Below are positions 17,238-25,969 of a DNA stretch of 64,000 bases, in pieces. The notes under the pieces are model-generated. The model made no database searches and had not been told where the DNA came from. It was given only the letters and a program-made list of their open reading frames with translations. Position 1 is the first letter of the stretch, and each line of letters opens with the position of its first letter. Position numbers and translations under genes: made by a program. The DNA is from Paenibacillus crassostreae (GTDB taxonomy: Bacteria; Bacillota; Bacilli; Paenibacillales; Paenibacillaceae): positions 4,278,001 to 4,342,000 of the forward strand of contig NZ_CP017770.1 of assembly GCF_001857945.1 (NCBI RefSeq). The letters are read 5' to 3'.

Positions 17238-18619
17238 GAGTGAAACGGTACATTGTCGACCATATGCCTGAAGCAATGCAAAAGATCCGTCTTGACTTAG
17301 GTAGTGATGCTGTTATCTTAAGCACAAAAGAAACAAAGGTTGGCGGATTTCTTGGAATGTTTAAGAAAAAGAAGATTGAAGTCGTTGCAGCTGTAGAGAA
17401 AGATGCTTTAACAAAATCAGTTAGACAGACAAATTCAAACTTAGTAATGACTTCTAATGATTTGATGAAGGTTGAAAACAAGGTTAGGGAATCAGTTCAG
17501 AATTATTCACCACCCTTAAATGTTCCAGAAAAAGCTGTTCCAGAAGCATATAAAAGAACGAATGAAGTCCTTAGAACAGCTATGAAGGATGCTAATCCGC
17601 AAGGGAATTCAGATTCATTAGAATCAAGAGTTATGAACGAATCAGCTAAAGAAAAGCTGAAAGATATGGAAGAACTTGTTCCACAAAAAAATAGAAATTA
17701 TATTGTGGAAGAAAAAAAGAATAGTACTGGAAATTCAGAAGAACGACTACTCAAGGAAATAAGAGAAATGAAATCATGGATGGCTAAAATGTCCAGACAA
17801 AGCATGATGAGACAACAATTACCTGAGACGATACAGAAAATGCAAGATCAGCTGCAACAGCAGGAGATTGAAGAATCACTTAGAGAAGAATGGATCAATG
17901 CCGCCTTCGATTATTGGGATGAAAGTGGAAGAACATTAAGCGATGATGAACTACAACAATTTGTTCGAGGTAAGGTTAGAGATTTTCTCTCAAATCGACT
18001 TTCTGACGGAATTGGTAGCAATACAAAAATTGTTTATGTAGCTGGTCCGACGGGTGTTGGTAAAACTACAACCATTGCAAAACTTGCAGCAGAGCAGATA
18101 TTCCGGAATCATCGGAAGGTAGGATTTATTACCTCTGATACGTATCGAATATCTGCTGTGGAACAACTAAGAACATATGCATCAATTTTAAATGTACCTT
18201 TAGAAGTAGTCCAATCACCTGCTGATTTCCAACGAGCCTTGAAGCGACTAGATTATTGTGATCTTATACTAATGGATACTGCGGGTAGAAATTATAGAAA
18301 TGAATTATTGGTGTCTGAGTTACAAAGCTTACTCTCATACGATGACAATACTGAAACTTACTTGGTATTGAGCTTAACTTCTAAAACACAAGATATGTTG
18401 AAGATTACCGAGCACTTCAGTAAATATGGACTTGATAAAGTGATATTCACTAAGCTAGACGAAACAGGCAGTTATGGAGCTATTTTTAATCTTATTTATA
18501 ACTATCCTATTCATCTTTCATATCTAACTAATGGTCAGAATGTACCAGATGACTTGATCAGGCCAAATATAGAAGTACTATGTGATTTGTTATTGGGGTT
18601 GGGAGTAGATGAGTTATGA
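17234..18619 (+). CDS. flhF: Flagellar SRP-type GTPase FlhF
   Basis: FlhF is an SRP-family GTPase that controls flagellar position and number with FlhG. The 461-residue product has a basic N-terminal B domain (MRVKRYIVDHMPEAMQKIRL). A variable helical Lys/Glu/Gln-rich region follows, then the NG domain from about residue 235. G motifs are visible: P-loop AGPTGVGKTTTIAKLAAE, TSDTYRISAVEQL, LMDTAGRNYRN and TKLDETGSYG. It shares ATGA overlaps with flhA upstream and flhG downstream. Confidence 0.96.
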   Translation: MRVKRYIVDHMPEAMQKIRLDLGSDAVILSTKETKVGGFLGMFKKKKIEVVAAVEKDALTKSVRQTNSNLVMTSNDLMKVENKVRESVQNYSPPLNVPEKAVPEAYKRTNEVLRTAMKDANPQGNSDSLESRVMNESAKEKLKDMEELVPQKNRNYIVEEKKNSTGNSEERLLKEIREMKSWMAKMSRQSMMRQQLPETIQKMQDQLQQQEIEESLREEWINAAFDYWDESGRTLSDDELQQFVRGKVRDFLSNRLSDGIGSNTKIVYVAGPTGVGKTTTIAKLAAEQIFRNHRKVGFITSDTYRISAVEQLRTYASILNVPLEVVQSPADFQRALKRLDYCDLILMDTAGRNYRNELLVSELQSLLSYDDNTETYLVLSLTSKTQDMLKITEHFSKYGLDKVIFTKLDETGSYGAIFNLIYNYPIHLSYLTNGQNVPDDLIRPNIEVLCDLLLGLGVDEL

Positions 18620-19515
18620 ATGATCAAGCTCACTCTTTGAGGAAACTCATCTCGATACGAGATCAGGCTCGCACCGAAGCGCAAATGAATCAATCGAATC
18701 CGGCATCAGCAAAATTTATAACTGTTTGTAGTGGCAAGGGAGGAGTTGGGAAATCTAATTTCACTTTGAACTTCGCACTAGCATTACAGTCATTAGGCAA
18801 AAAGGTATTAATCTTTGATGCTGATATAGGTATGGCGAATATTGACGTGCTAATGGGTGCATCTCCTCAGTATAATTTACATCATTTGATACGGCGTGAA
18901 AAAAGTATTTATGAGATCATTGCAAAAGGACCTAATGGATTGAGTTACATCTCAGGGGGTTCTGGACTAACCGATCTCATATCTTTATCAGAACATGACA
19001 TACAATACTTCACATCACAGATTGAACTTGTGGCAAATGAAATGAACTATATCATATTTGATACTGGAGCAGGATTATCCAAAGAGAATATACAGTTCAT
19101 CATTGCTGCTGATGAATGTATTGTTGTAACTACGCCTGAACCAACTGCAATAACTGATGCTTATGCATTGTTAAAAGTTATTCATGGAATTAATACTAAT
19201 GTACCCTATCAAATGGTGATCAATCGAGTGGATGATGAAAAGGAAGCTATGTTCACAGCTAACAAAATTAAATTGGCAGCAAAAAGGTTTCTGAATATTG
19301 AAATACCTATGCTCGGATATATAAGTGATGATTCACATGTTGTTCAAGCAGTGAAGAGGCAGACACCTTTTTTTATAGCATTTCCAAATAGTGTAGCTGC
19401 AAAAGACATTAAGCGTCTTATTAAGCATTACACTAGCATTCCTACCGCTACAGAAGTAGAGACTTTAACAGGAATCAAGGGATTTATGCATAAGTGGTTA
19501 CAACGTACAAAATGA
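18616..19515 (+). CDS. flhG: MinD-like ATPase FlhG (YlxH)
   Basis: FlhG is a ParA/MinD-family ATPase that stimulates FlhF GTPase and helps set flagellar pattern. The 299-residue product begins with the FlhF-activating peptide DQAHSLRKL at residues 3-11. The deviant Walker A GKGGVGKSNFTLNFA follows near residue 39. Other motifs are FDADIGMANIDVLMG and FDTGAGLS (switch II). The C terminus carries a helical membrane-targeting-like end (IKGFMHKWLQRTK). It overlaps flhF by 4 bp. Confidence 0.95.
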   Translation: MNDQAHSLRKLISIRDQARTEAQMNQSNPASAKFITVCSGKGGVGKSNFTLNFALALQSLGKKVLIFDADIGMANIDVLMGASPQYNLHHLIRREKSIYEIIAKGPNGLSYISGGSGLTDLISLSEHDIQYFTSQIELVANEMNYIIFDTGAGLSKENIQFIIAADECIVVTTPEPTAITDAYALLKVIHGINTNVPYQMVINRVDDEKEAMFTANKIKLAAKRFLNIEIPMLGYISDDSHVVQAVKRQTPFFIAFPNSVAAKDIKRLIKHYTSIPTATEVETLTGIKGFMHKWLQRTK

Positions 19516-19548
19516 TTCTTCTGTAAAAAGTGATGAGGAGGTATGAAT

Positions 19549-20946
19549 GTGATGCAATATAAGGTCGTTGTCGTAGATGATTCTCCTTTTATGCGAAAAA
19601 TCATATCAGATATTATTGGAAGTGACCCTTCTTTTCATGTGGTAGGAACAGCAGTTAATGGCATAGAAGCTATAGCTAGAGTTTCTGAACTCAAGCCTGA
19701 TATCCTTACGATGGATGTCGAGATGCCAGAAATGAATGGCTTAGAAGCACTCAAAATCATTATGAAGGATCAGCCAATACCAATTATCATGTTATCCGGT
19801 ATTAATGAAGAAGGCTTGCGTGAAACTATTCTAGCATTAGAGTCTGGAGCTTTTGACTTTATTAGAAAACCAAGCGCTAGTGTTTCTAATGATATTGTTC
19901 AAGTCGGAAATAGTCTACTTGATAAAATGAATGCAGCTATGCAAGCTAAAGAACGAAGGATTACATGGGAAGCTGACGAACTTTCGAAAACAAAAAAATT
20001 AGAAGAAACAAAACAAATTGACAACTTTTCAACGATTACTATTCCTAAGCACAAAGTTGTTGAAGAAAAAAATAGTTCGACCAGTAAGCCGATACTCAAG
20101 AATAAGAAATTACCGTTAGGTAAAGAAATCGCCCCTATTCAAGAAAAAAAGATAAAACCGAGTATTGTAGATTCCCTTAAGAAGGAAAGGTTACCGAAAG
20201 AGACTACGAATACCGTTGTCAAACCATTTGATGTAACTTCACAGGTATTATTAGATTCTAAGATTATCAAGGATAAAGTAAAGAGTTCAACAAGTAAATC
20301 TAGTTCAATAAAGGATAATGCAAACCCAAGGGATCCAGTAAGCATAAATAATGGTAGCAACAATTCTTTTCAACATTTGATTGCCATCGGTTGTTCTACG
20401 GGTGGTCCTAGAGCATTAAAAGAAGTATTAGAGAGACTTCCAGGTGATCTTCCAGCACCAGTGATCATCGTACAGCATATGCCACCTAAATTCACTAAAT
20501 CACTTGCGCAAAGACTAAATACATTTAGTGCTCTTGAAGTAGTGGAAGCTGAACATGGTATGGTCTTAAATAAGGGATATGCTTATGTTGCCCCTGGAGG
20601 CTACCATATGATAATTAATAAGGTTTCGGGTAGCCATTATGAGGTTTTATTAACTGAGGAAGAGCCATGTAATGGTCATCGACCTTCAGTAGAAACAATG
20701 TTTGACTCATTGCTTCCATTTACAATGTTAGAACGCCACGTGATTCTATTGACAGGTATGGGAAGTGATGGTGCCAAGGCAATGAAACGTTTATATGATT
20801 CAGGCGTGAGCGATACCTATGCTGAAAGTGAAGGAACATGTGTTGTATATGGTATGCCTCGCTCTGCAGTAGAACTGAATTGTGTGGGTCACATTTTACC
20901 GATACAAGAGATTCCACGTAAGCTTATACAAATGGTTAAAAATTAG
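19549..20946 (+). CDS. cheB: Chemotaxis protein-glutamate methylesterase CheB
   Basis: CheB is a response-regulator methylesterase and deamidase that resets chemoreceptors. The start is taken as GTG 19549 (next ATG 19552) because ATG 19543 abuts the SD GAGGAGGT. The receiver domain covers the first 125 residues, with DDSPFMR and phosphoacceptor Asp in LTMDVEMPEMNG. The methylesterase domain covers about the last 195 residues, with Ser in GCSTGGPR, His in VQHMPPKF and Asp in LTGMGSDGAK. The linker between them is unusually long, about 140 residues of Lys/Ser/Thr-rich sequence. cheR is not in this window. Confidence 0.96.
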   Translation: MMQYKVVVVDDSPFMRKIISDIIGSDPSFHVVGTAVNGIEAIARVSELKPDILTMDVEMPEMNGLEALKIIMKDQPIPIIMLSGINEEGLRETILALESGAFDFIRKPSASVSNDIVQVGNSLLDKMNAAMQAKERRITWEADELSKTKKLEETKQIDNFSTITIPKHKVVEEKNSSTSKPILKNKKLPLGKEIAPIQEKKIKPSIVDSLKKERLPKETTNTVVKPFDVTSQVLLDSKIIKDKVKSSTSKSSSIKDNANPRDPVSINNGSNNSFQHLIAIGCSTGGPRALKEVLERLPGDLPAPVIIVQHMPPKFTKSLAQRLNTFSALEVVEAEHGMVLNKGYAYVAPGGYHMIINKVSGSHYEVLLTEEEPCNGHRPSVETMFDSLLPFTMLERHVILLTGMGSDGAKAMKRLYDSGVSDTYAESEGTCVVYGMPRSAVELNCVGHILPIQEIPRKLIQMVKN

Positions 20947-20976
20947 AAAGTGAACTCATAAAGGAGGTGCATTTCA

Positions 20977-23064
20977 ATGGACATGAACCAATATTTATCA
21001 ATGTTTATTGATGAGTCGAATGATCATCTACAATCGCTAAACGAAAAAATGCTCGAATTGGAGGGCAACTCTACCGATTTAAGTATTGTTCAGGTTATTT
21101 TTAGATCAGCACATACACTAAAAGGAATGGCAGCTACAATGGGGTATGAGGACCTCGCTTCACTAACACATCAAATGGAGAATGTTCTTGATTTGGTTCG
21201 TAATGAGAAGTTAGCTATGCAAGACTTCATATTCGATACACTTTTCAAAAGCTTGGATTCTCTGGAGTCAATGGTTGAAGATATTACAAATGGGGGTACT
21301 GGTAAAGCTGATGTATCAGACATCGTAGTTTCCTTGCAGGCGATAGTGCGCGGTGATACCCCCTCTGTTCAAGGGAATGATTCGACTGCTGTTGTTAAAG
21401 ATTCCACATCCGTCTCAAATCAATCTATCCAATTGGATGAATTCCAGTTCTCTGTTTTAGATCAATCTATTACAGAAGGTCATCGTGTTCTATTCTTGGA
21501 AGTATCCATTCGTGAGGATTGCCAATTGAAAGCCGTCAGAGCTTATATGGTTTTTGATTTACTAGAACGATATGGAGAAGTTATTAAATCACATCCCTCA
21601 GTTCAAGATATTGAACAGGATAATTTCGATAGAAGCTTCTCCCTGTATTACATAACACAAAAAAGTGCTGAAGAAATGGAAGGGATGATATTAAACCTAT
21701 CTGAGATCGATAAAGTTAGCGCGGTTGGTCTTGATCAAGAATCATTGAAATTAATGTCAGGAATTAATGAAGCTACTAATGAAGTTGCGGCAACTATTGA
21801 TTTTAAAGTAACATCGGAAGTTCAGAATAATGTAGCTCAAGCTAATCAGACTTCAGGAGCACCTGCTACAGCCAAGATCAGAGCGAATGATAGTTCTAAA
21901 TCAAGTGGCACACCTTCACGTACAATTCGTGTAGACATTGAACGTCTAGATGTCCTTATGAATTTGTTTAGCGAATTATTGATAGATCGTGTTCGACTTG
22001 AGCAATTGGCAAGTGATTCCCATAATCCTGATCTAACAGAAACAGTAGAACATTTAAGTAGAGTAAGTTCAGACTTACAAAATATAGTTTTGAAGCTGAG
22101 AATGGTTCCTGTAGATACAGTATTTAATCGTTTTCCACGAATGGTTCGTGACCTTGCTAAATCTTTGGATAAGAAGATTGATTTAATTATTACAGGCTCG
22201 GAAACTGAACTTGATCGTACAGTTATTGATGAGATTGGAGATCCACTGGTTCATTTACTTCGTAATGCAGTTGATCATGGTATTGAATCTGTTGCAGAAC
22301 GTATTGCTGCAGGCAAACCGGAAACAGGTACGGTAAATTTACGTGCTTTCCATAGTGGAAATCATGTGTTTATTGAGATTGAAGAGGATGGAAAAGGAAT
22401 CTATCGTGAGAATGTTCTTAAGACAGCCATTAAGAAAGGTGTTGTGACTGAAGAACAAGGAGCAGCTATGACAGATGAAGAAGTTCATCAGCTCCTATTC
22501 GCCGCTGGATTTAGTACGGCTGAGGTCATTTCAGATGTATCTGGACGTGGGGTTGGTCTGGATGTCGTGAAAGCGAAGATTACATCTTTAGGTGGACATG
22601 TAAGTATTATATCTACTCCTGGCAAAGGGACTAATTTCTCGGTTCAATTACCACTGACACTTTCTATCATTTCTGCAATGTTAGTTCAACTAGGGTCAGA
22701 GAAATATGCTGTTCCGTTAACATCCATTGTAGAAACTGCAATTATTAAAAATAATCAGATTAGAACAATTCATGGTAACAAGATGATTGAGTTCCGTGGT
22801 AGTTATATTCCATTGATAGCACTGAGCAAAATATTTAAAGTACCTGATTTTGATGAAGATCTCGAGGAAGAAACTGAGATTATAGTTATTCGAAAAGGTG
22901 AGCGTATGGCAGCATTAACGATCGAAGAATTTATTGGACAGAATGAAATCGTCTTGAAGAGTTTAGGTAAATATTTACCACAGGTTGAAGGGATTTCAGG
23001 TGCTACCATTCTTGGCGATGGACAAGTTGCTTTAATTCTTGATCCGAGTGCTTTCATTAAATAG
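20977..23064 (+). CDS. cheA: Chemotaxis histidine kinase CheA
   Basis: CheA autophosphorylates on receptor signal and donates phosphate to CheY and CheB. The 695-residue product has all five domains. P1 carries the phospho-His in SAHTLKGMAATMG (His46). A P2 response-regulator docking domain lies at about 155-265. P3 dimerisation starts near residue 320 (RTIRVDIERLDVLMNLFSEL). The P4 ATPase shows the N box HLLRNAVDHGIE, the G1-type EEDGKGI and the G2-type SGRGVGLDVV. P5 binds CheW at the end. The SD AAGGAGGTGC precedes ATG 20977. Confidence 0.98.
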   Translation: MDMNQYLSMFIDESNDHLQSLNEKMLELEGNSTDLSIVQVIFRSAHTLKGMAATMGYEDLASLTHQMENVLDLVRNEKLAMQDFIFDTLFKSLDSLESMVEDITNGGTGKADVSDIVVSLQAIVRGDTPSVQGNDSTAVVKDSTSVSNQSIQLDEFQFSVLDQSITEGHRVLFLEVSIREDCQLKAVRAYMVFDLLERYGEVIKSHPSVQDIEQDNFDRSFSLYYITQKSAEEMEGMILNLSEIDKVSAVGLDQESLKLMSGINEATNEVAATIDFKVTSEVQNNVAQANQTSGAPATAKIRANDSSKSSGTPSRTIRVDIERLDVLMNLFSELLIDRVRLEQLASDSHNPDLTETVEHLSRVSSDLQNIVLKLRMVPVDTVFNRFPRMVRDLAKSLDKKIDLIITGSETELDRTVIDEIGDPLVHLLRNAVDHGIESVAERIAAGKPETGTVNLRAFHSGNHVFIEIEEDGKGIYRENVLKTAIKKGVVTEEQGAAMTDEEVHQLLFAAGFSTAEVISDVSGRGVGLDVVKAKITSLGGHVSIISTPGKGTNFSVQLPLTLSIISAMLVQLGSEKYAVPLTSIVETAIIKNNQIRTIHGNKMIEFRGSYIPLIALSKIFKVPDFDEDLEEETEIIVIRKGERMAALTIEEFIGQNEIVLKSLGKYLPQVEGISGATILGDGQVALILDPSAFIK

Positions 23065-23119
23065 ACAATTTATGTAGACCTTTGTACAAGCTTAAGAAAT
23101 ATAATAGGAGGTTTTGAAT

Positions 23120-23581
23120 ATGGGAGAAGATATTAAAGTCATCGTATTTAAATTAGGTAGCGAAGAATACGGTATCGAAGTTGAAAAGGTACAAACGATT
23201 GAACGGATGCTACCTATAACGAGAGTTCCAAGAACATTTACTTTTGTTAAAGGTGTTATTAATTTACGTGGTGTTGTTATTCCAATTATTGACTTACGTG
23301 GACGGTTCAATCTTCCAATGGTAGAATATAGTGAGAGTACTCGTATTATTATAGTTGCAGTTAATGATATGGAAGTAGGATTTATAGTTGATTCTGCTAA
23401 TGATGTTATTGATCTTAATACAGATCAAATCGAGAATCCGCCGGAAGTTGTTGGTGGGATCAAAGCCAAATATCTTCAAGGAGTAGCTAAAATCAATGAA
23501 GAACGCCTTCTGATTATGCTTAACCTGTCCGAAGTACTAAATAAAAATGAAATTATTCAGTTGGAAAGTATAGAGGATTAG
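23120..23581 (+). CDS. cheW: Chemotaxis coupling protein CheW
   Basis: CheW is an adaptor linking chemoreceptors to CheA. The product is 153 residues from ATG 23120, which follows ATAGGAGG; an in-frame TTG at 23114 is closer to the SD. The CheW beta-barrel fold is recognisable from FKLGSEEYGIEVEKVQTIER, ITRVPRTFTFVKGVINLRG and VIPIIDLRGRF. No extra domain is present. It is followed two bases later by cheC. Confidence 0.97.
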   Translation: MGEDIKVIVFKLGSEEYGIEVEKVQTIERMLPITRVPRTFTFVKGVINLRGVVIPIIDLRGRFNLPMVEYSESTRIIIVAVNDMEVGFIVDSANDVIDLNTDQIENPPEVVGGIKAKYLQGVAKINEERLLIMLNLSEVLNKNEIIQLESIED

Positions 23582-23583
23582 AT

Positions 23584-24210
23584 ATGGCTGTCTTTAAGAA
23601 TTTTAAAGAAGTTAATATGGATGTTCTTAAAGAAATAGGTAACATTGGTGCAGGGAATGCTGCTACAGCACTTTCCTGCTTACTCAACAAGCCCATTGAC
23701 ATGGCTGTTCCGAAAGTGCAAATTCTTAGATTCGAAGACGTTGCTGAAGTAGTTGGTGGTGCTGAACGAGTCGTTGTTGCAATATTCCTGAGGGTTGAAG
23801 GCGATGCACCTGGCAATTTGTTTTTTATATTAAGTGTTGAATCTGCAAAAAGTCTTTTGAAACGGCTAGCAGGTCTAAACATATCTCAAAATGAGTTTTT
23901 TAACGAGATGGAACTATCAGCACTAAACGAAATTGGAAATATATTATCGGGATCATATTTATCATCACTTGCAGATTTTACGAAATTATCCATGTATCCT
24001 ACAGTTCCCTCCCTAGCGATAGATATGGCTGGAGCAATATTAAGTTATGGACTTCTGCAGTATGGAGATATGGGAGATGATGCCCTCCTAATTGATACCA
24101 TGTTTTTAGAAGGGGATCAGGAGGTTGATGGTCAGTTTTTTCTTATACCTGATCCTGACTCTTTTTCGAAACTATTCAAATCATTAGGAGTGCCTCTAGA
24201 GAATGATTGA
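23584..24210 (+). CDS. cheC: CheY-P phosphatase CheC
   Basis: CheC is a two-site CheY-P phosphatase that also binds CheD as part of Gram-positive adaptation. The 208-residue product shows both active-site helices: VLKEIGNIGAGNAATALS near residue 15 and ALNEIGNILSGSYLSSLA near residue 115. Each keeps the E-x3-N pattern, and the later prolines are also present. The gene overlaps cheD by 8 bp, which fits formation of the CheC-CheD complex. Confidence 0.96.
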   Translation: MAVFKNFKEVNMDVLKEIGNIGAGNAATALSCLLNKPIDMAVPKVQILRFEDVAEVVGGAERVVVAIFLRVEGDAPGNLFFILSVESAKSLLKRLAGLNISQNEFFNEMELSALNEIGNILSGSYLSSLADFTKLSMYPTVPSLAIDMAGAILSYGLLQYGDMGDDALLIDTMFLEGDQEVDGQFFLIPDPDSFSKLFKSLGVPLEND

Positions 24211-24697
24211 TCAAAATATTGTAAAAGTGTCCATGGCTGACTTAAATGTAATTCAACGATCAGGACTTATCCGTACTTCGGGATTAGGTTCTTGTGTTGG
24301 TTTAACGATGTATGATCCTGTCCTTCACCAAGCAGGCATGGTACATGTAATGTTGCCTTCTTCAACAATTGTGCGTGGCGGGGAAATGAACATTGCTAAG
24401 TATGCGGATACAGCCTTGCCAGAATTATTAAAGAGATTACTTGAATTGGGCTCATCCAAATCTAATCTTGTTGCCAAAATGGCAGGTGGGTCACAAATGT
24501 TCGCCTTTGGTGGGAATAATGATACGATGAGAATTGGACCTAGAAATACAGAATCTTGTAAGGTTACGTTGAAAAATCTCGGTATTCCCCTTATTGCAGA
24601 AGATACTGGAGGAAACTTCGGTCGAACGATTGAACTTGATTGTAGTACAGGCATATTATATATACGAAGTGTTCAAATGGGTGCAAAGGAATTGTAG
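24203..24697 (+). CDS. cheD: Chemoreceptor glutamine deamidase CheD
   Basis: CheD deamidates receptor glutamines and is regulated by CheC. The 164-residue product contains the catalytic cysteine in SGLGSCVGLTMYDP (about residue 30) and the catalytic histidine in AGMVHVMLP (about residue 49). The conserved KMAGGSQMF and NFGRTIELDCSTG stretches follow. Length is normal. Its start lies inside cheC. Confidence 0.96.
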   Translation: MIDQNIVKVSMADLNVIQRSGLIRTSGLGSCVGLTMYDPVLHQAGMVHVMLPSSTIVRGGEMNIAKYADTALPELLKRLLELGSSKSNLVAKMAGGSQMFAFGGNNDTMRIGPRNTESCKVTLKNLGIPLIAEDTGGNFGRTIELDCSTGILYIRSVQMGAKEL

Positions 24698-24702
24698 CGA
24701 AT

Positions 24703-25116
24703 ATGGGGAAATTACGAATTAATTTGATGGTAGGCGCTTTAGGTTTTGTGGTTACATTTCTATTTACATCTATTAATAATTTATATATGACAAGTTTTAT
24801 TAGAGCTTTATTTGCATTTGCTATATGGTTTATATTAGCAGTAGTATTTAGATGGGTAATTGTTATTACGACTTCAACATCTCATGCTGAGGCGGATGAA
24901 GAAAGTGCTTTAGAGTCAACACATGATCAACGGGGGACTCATTTTGATCTGAAGTTACCTATGGATAGTGAGGAAATCAATGATCTGTTAAAGCCGAAGC
25001 CCGAGTCATCTAATGGAGGCGACACCGGATTCACACCGCTGAACCCACCTAAATTGGTTTCTGCGCAAGATCCTGAGCAACTGGCTAAGGCCGTTCGTCA
25101 CCTGACAGAAAAATAA
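24703..25116 (+). CDS. Uncharacterised two-helix membrane protein between cheD and sigD
   Basis: I do not recognise a named family for this 137-residue product. The first 50 residues form two hydrophobic helices (about 7-25 and 31-53, IRALFAFAIWFILAVVFRWV) with a short loop. The remaining 85 residues are hydrophilic and acidic, with a Pro/Gly-rich stretch and a C-terminal helix (DPEQLAKAVRHLTEK). Membrane anchor plus soluble tail suggests a scaffold rather than an enzyme. The start ATG 24703 lies 5 bp after cheD, with AAAGGA inside cheD as SD. sigD follows after 15 bp, so it is a real operon member. It has no equivalent at this place in B. subtilis. Confidence 0.75.
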   Translation: MGKLRINLMVGALGFVVTFLFTSINNLYMTSFIRALFAFAIWFILAVVFRWVIVITTSTSHAEADEESALESTHDQRGTHFDLKLPMDSEEINDLLKPKPESSNGGDTGFTPLNPPKLVSAQDPEQLAKAVRHLTEK

Positions 25117-25131
25117 GGTAGGTGAAATCAG

Positions 25132-25920
25132 TTGAACGAGCAGAAGGTTTCTAGTTTGAATCATCTGGAGCTATGGACGCTATGGAAAGAACATGGTGAC
25201 ATAGAGGCAAAAAAGAAACTTATTGAAAATTATTTGCATATTGTAGATTACGTTTCTAGTAGATTAGCTATCGGTCTTCCTAAAAATATTTCTAAAGACG
25301 ACTTGGCAAGTAACGGTGTTATGGGTCTTATAGATGCAGTCGATAAATTTGATTATAAACGCGGGTATCAATTTGAAACCTACGGCTCATGGCGTGTTCG
25401 TGGTGCTATTCTGGATTCGTTGCGACAGGGTGATTGGGTACCTCGTTCCGTTAGAGAAAAAGCTAAGAAAATCGAAGATGCCTTTCAACATTTAGAACAA
25501 AATTATCTGCGTTCTGTAAACGATTCGGAGATGAGTGAATACTTAGGAGTTTCTGAAAAGGAATATCATAATATGCTTCAGGAAGTTGCTGTTATGACAT
25601 TATGTTCTTTAGAAGATCCAATCCGAGAAGAGGAAACAGAGACACGCTTAAGTATGTTGATAGATGAGAATGCAAAAAATCCGGATTATAAGGTGAATGA
25701 ACATTATTTGAAGGAAGCATTAGTTAAAGGTATCGAAAAATTGACAGATAAAGAACGTACCGTAGTTTCACTTCTTTATTATGAAGATCTTTCACTTAGT
25801 GAGATCGCCGAAGTCATGTCACTTTCGCCTTCTCGAATTTCACAGCTTCACTCAAAAGCAATCCTTAGGCTGAGAGGCACCCTTGAAAAAAATAAAAAGT
25901 TATTAATGGAAAACAACTAA
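25132..25920 (+). CDS. sigD: RNA polymerase sigma factor SigD (FliA/WhiG family)
   Basis: SigD directs transcription of late flagellar, chemotaxis and autolysin genes and is held by the anti-sigma factor FlgM. The 262-residue product starts at TTG 25132 after AAGGTAGGTG. Region 2 is visible (DLASNGVMGLIDAVDKFD, GYQFETYGSWRVRGAILD), then region 3. Region 4 shows a helix-turn-helix (LSEIAEVMSLSPSRISQLHS). The family hallmark DSLRQGDWVPRSVREKAK is present. It lies near the end of the operon, as in B. subtilis. Confidence 0.97.
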   Translation: MNEQKVSSLNHLELWTLWKEHGDIEAKKKLIENYLHIVDYVSSRLAIGLPKNISKDDLASNGVMGLIDAVDKFDYKRGYQFETYGSWRVRGAILDSLRQGDWVPRSVREKAKKIEDAFQHLEQNYLRSVNDSEMSEYLGVSEKEYHNMLQEVAVMTLCSLEDPIREEETETRLSMLIDENAKNPDYKVNEHYLKEALVKGIEKLTDKERTVVSLLYYEDLSLSEIAEVMSLSPSRISQLHSKAILRLRGTLEKNKKLLMENN

Positions 25921-25969
25921 GAAGCTCGTCATCTTTGGAAATTTTGGTTTCTATAAGGAGGAGTTAAAT

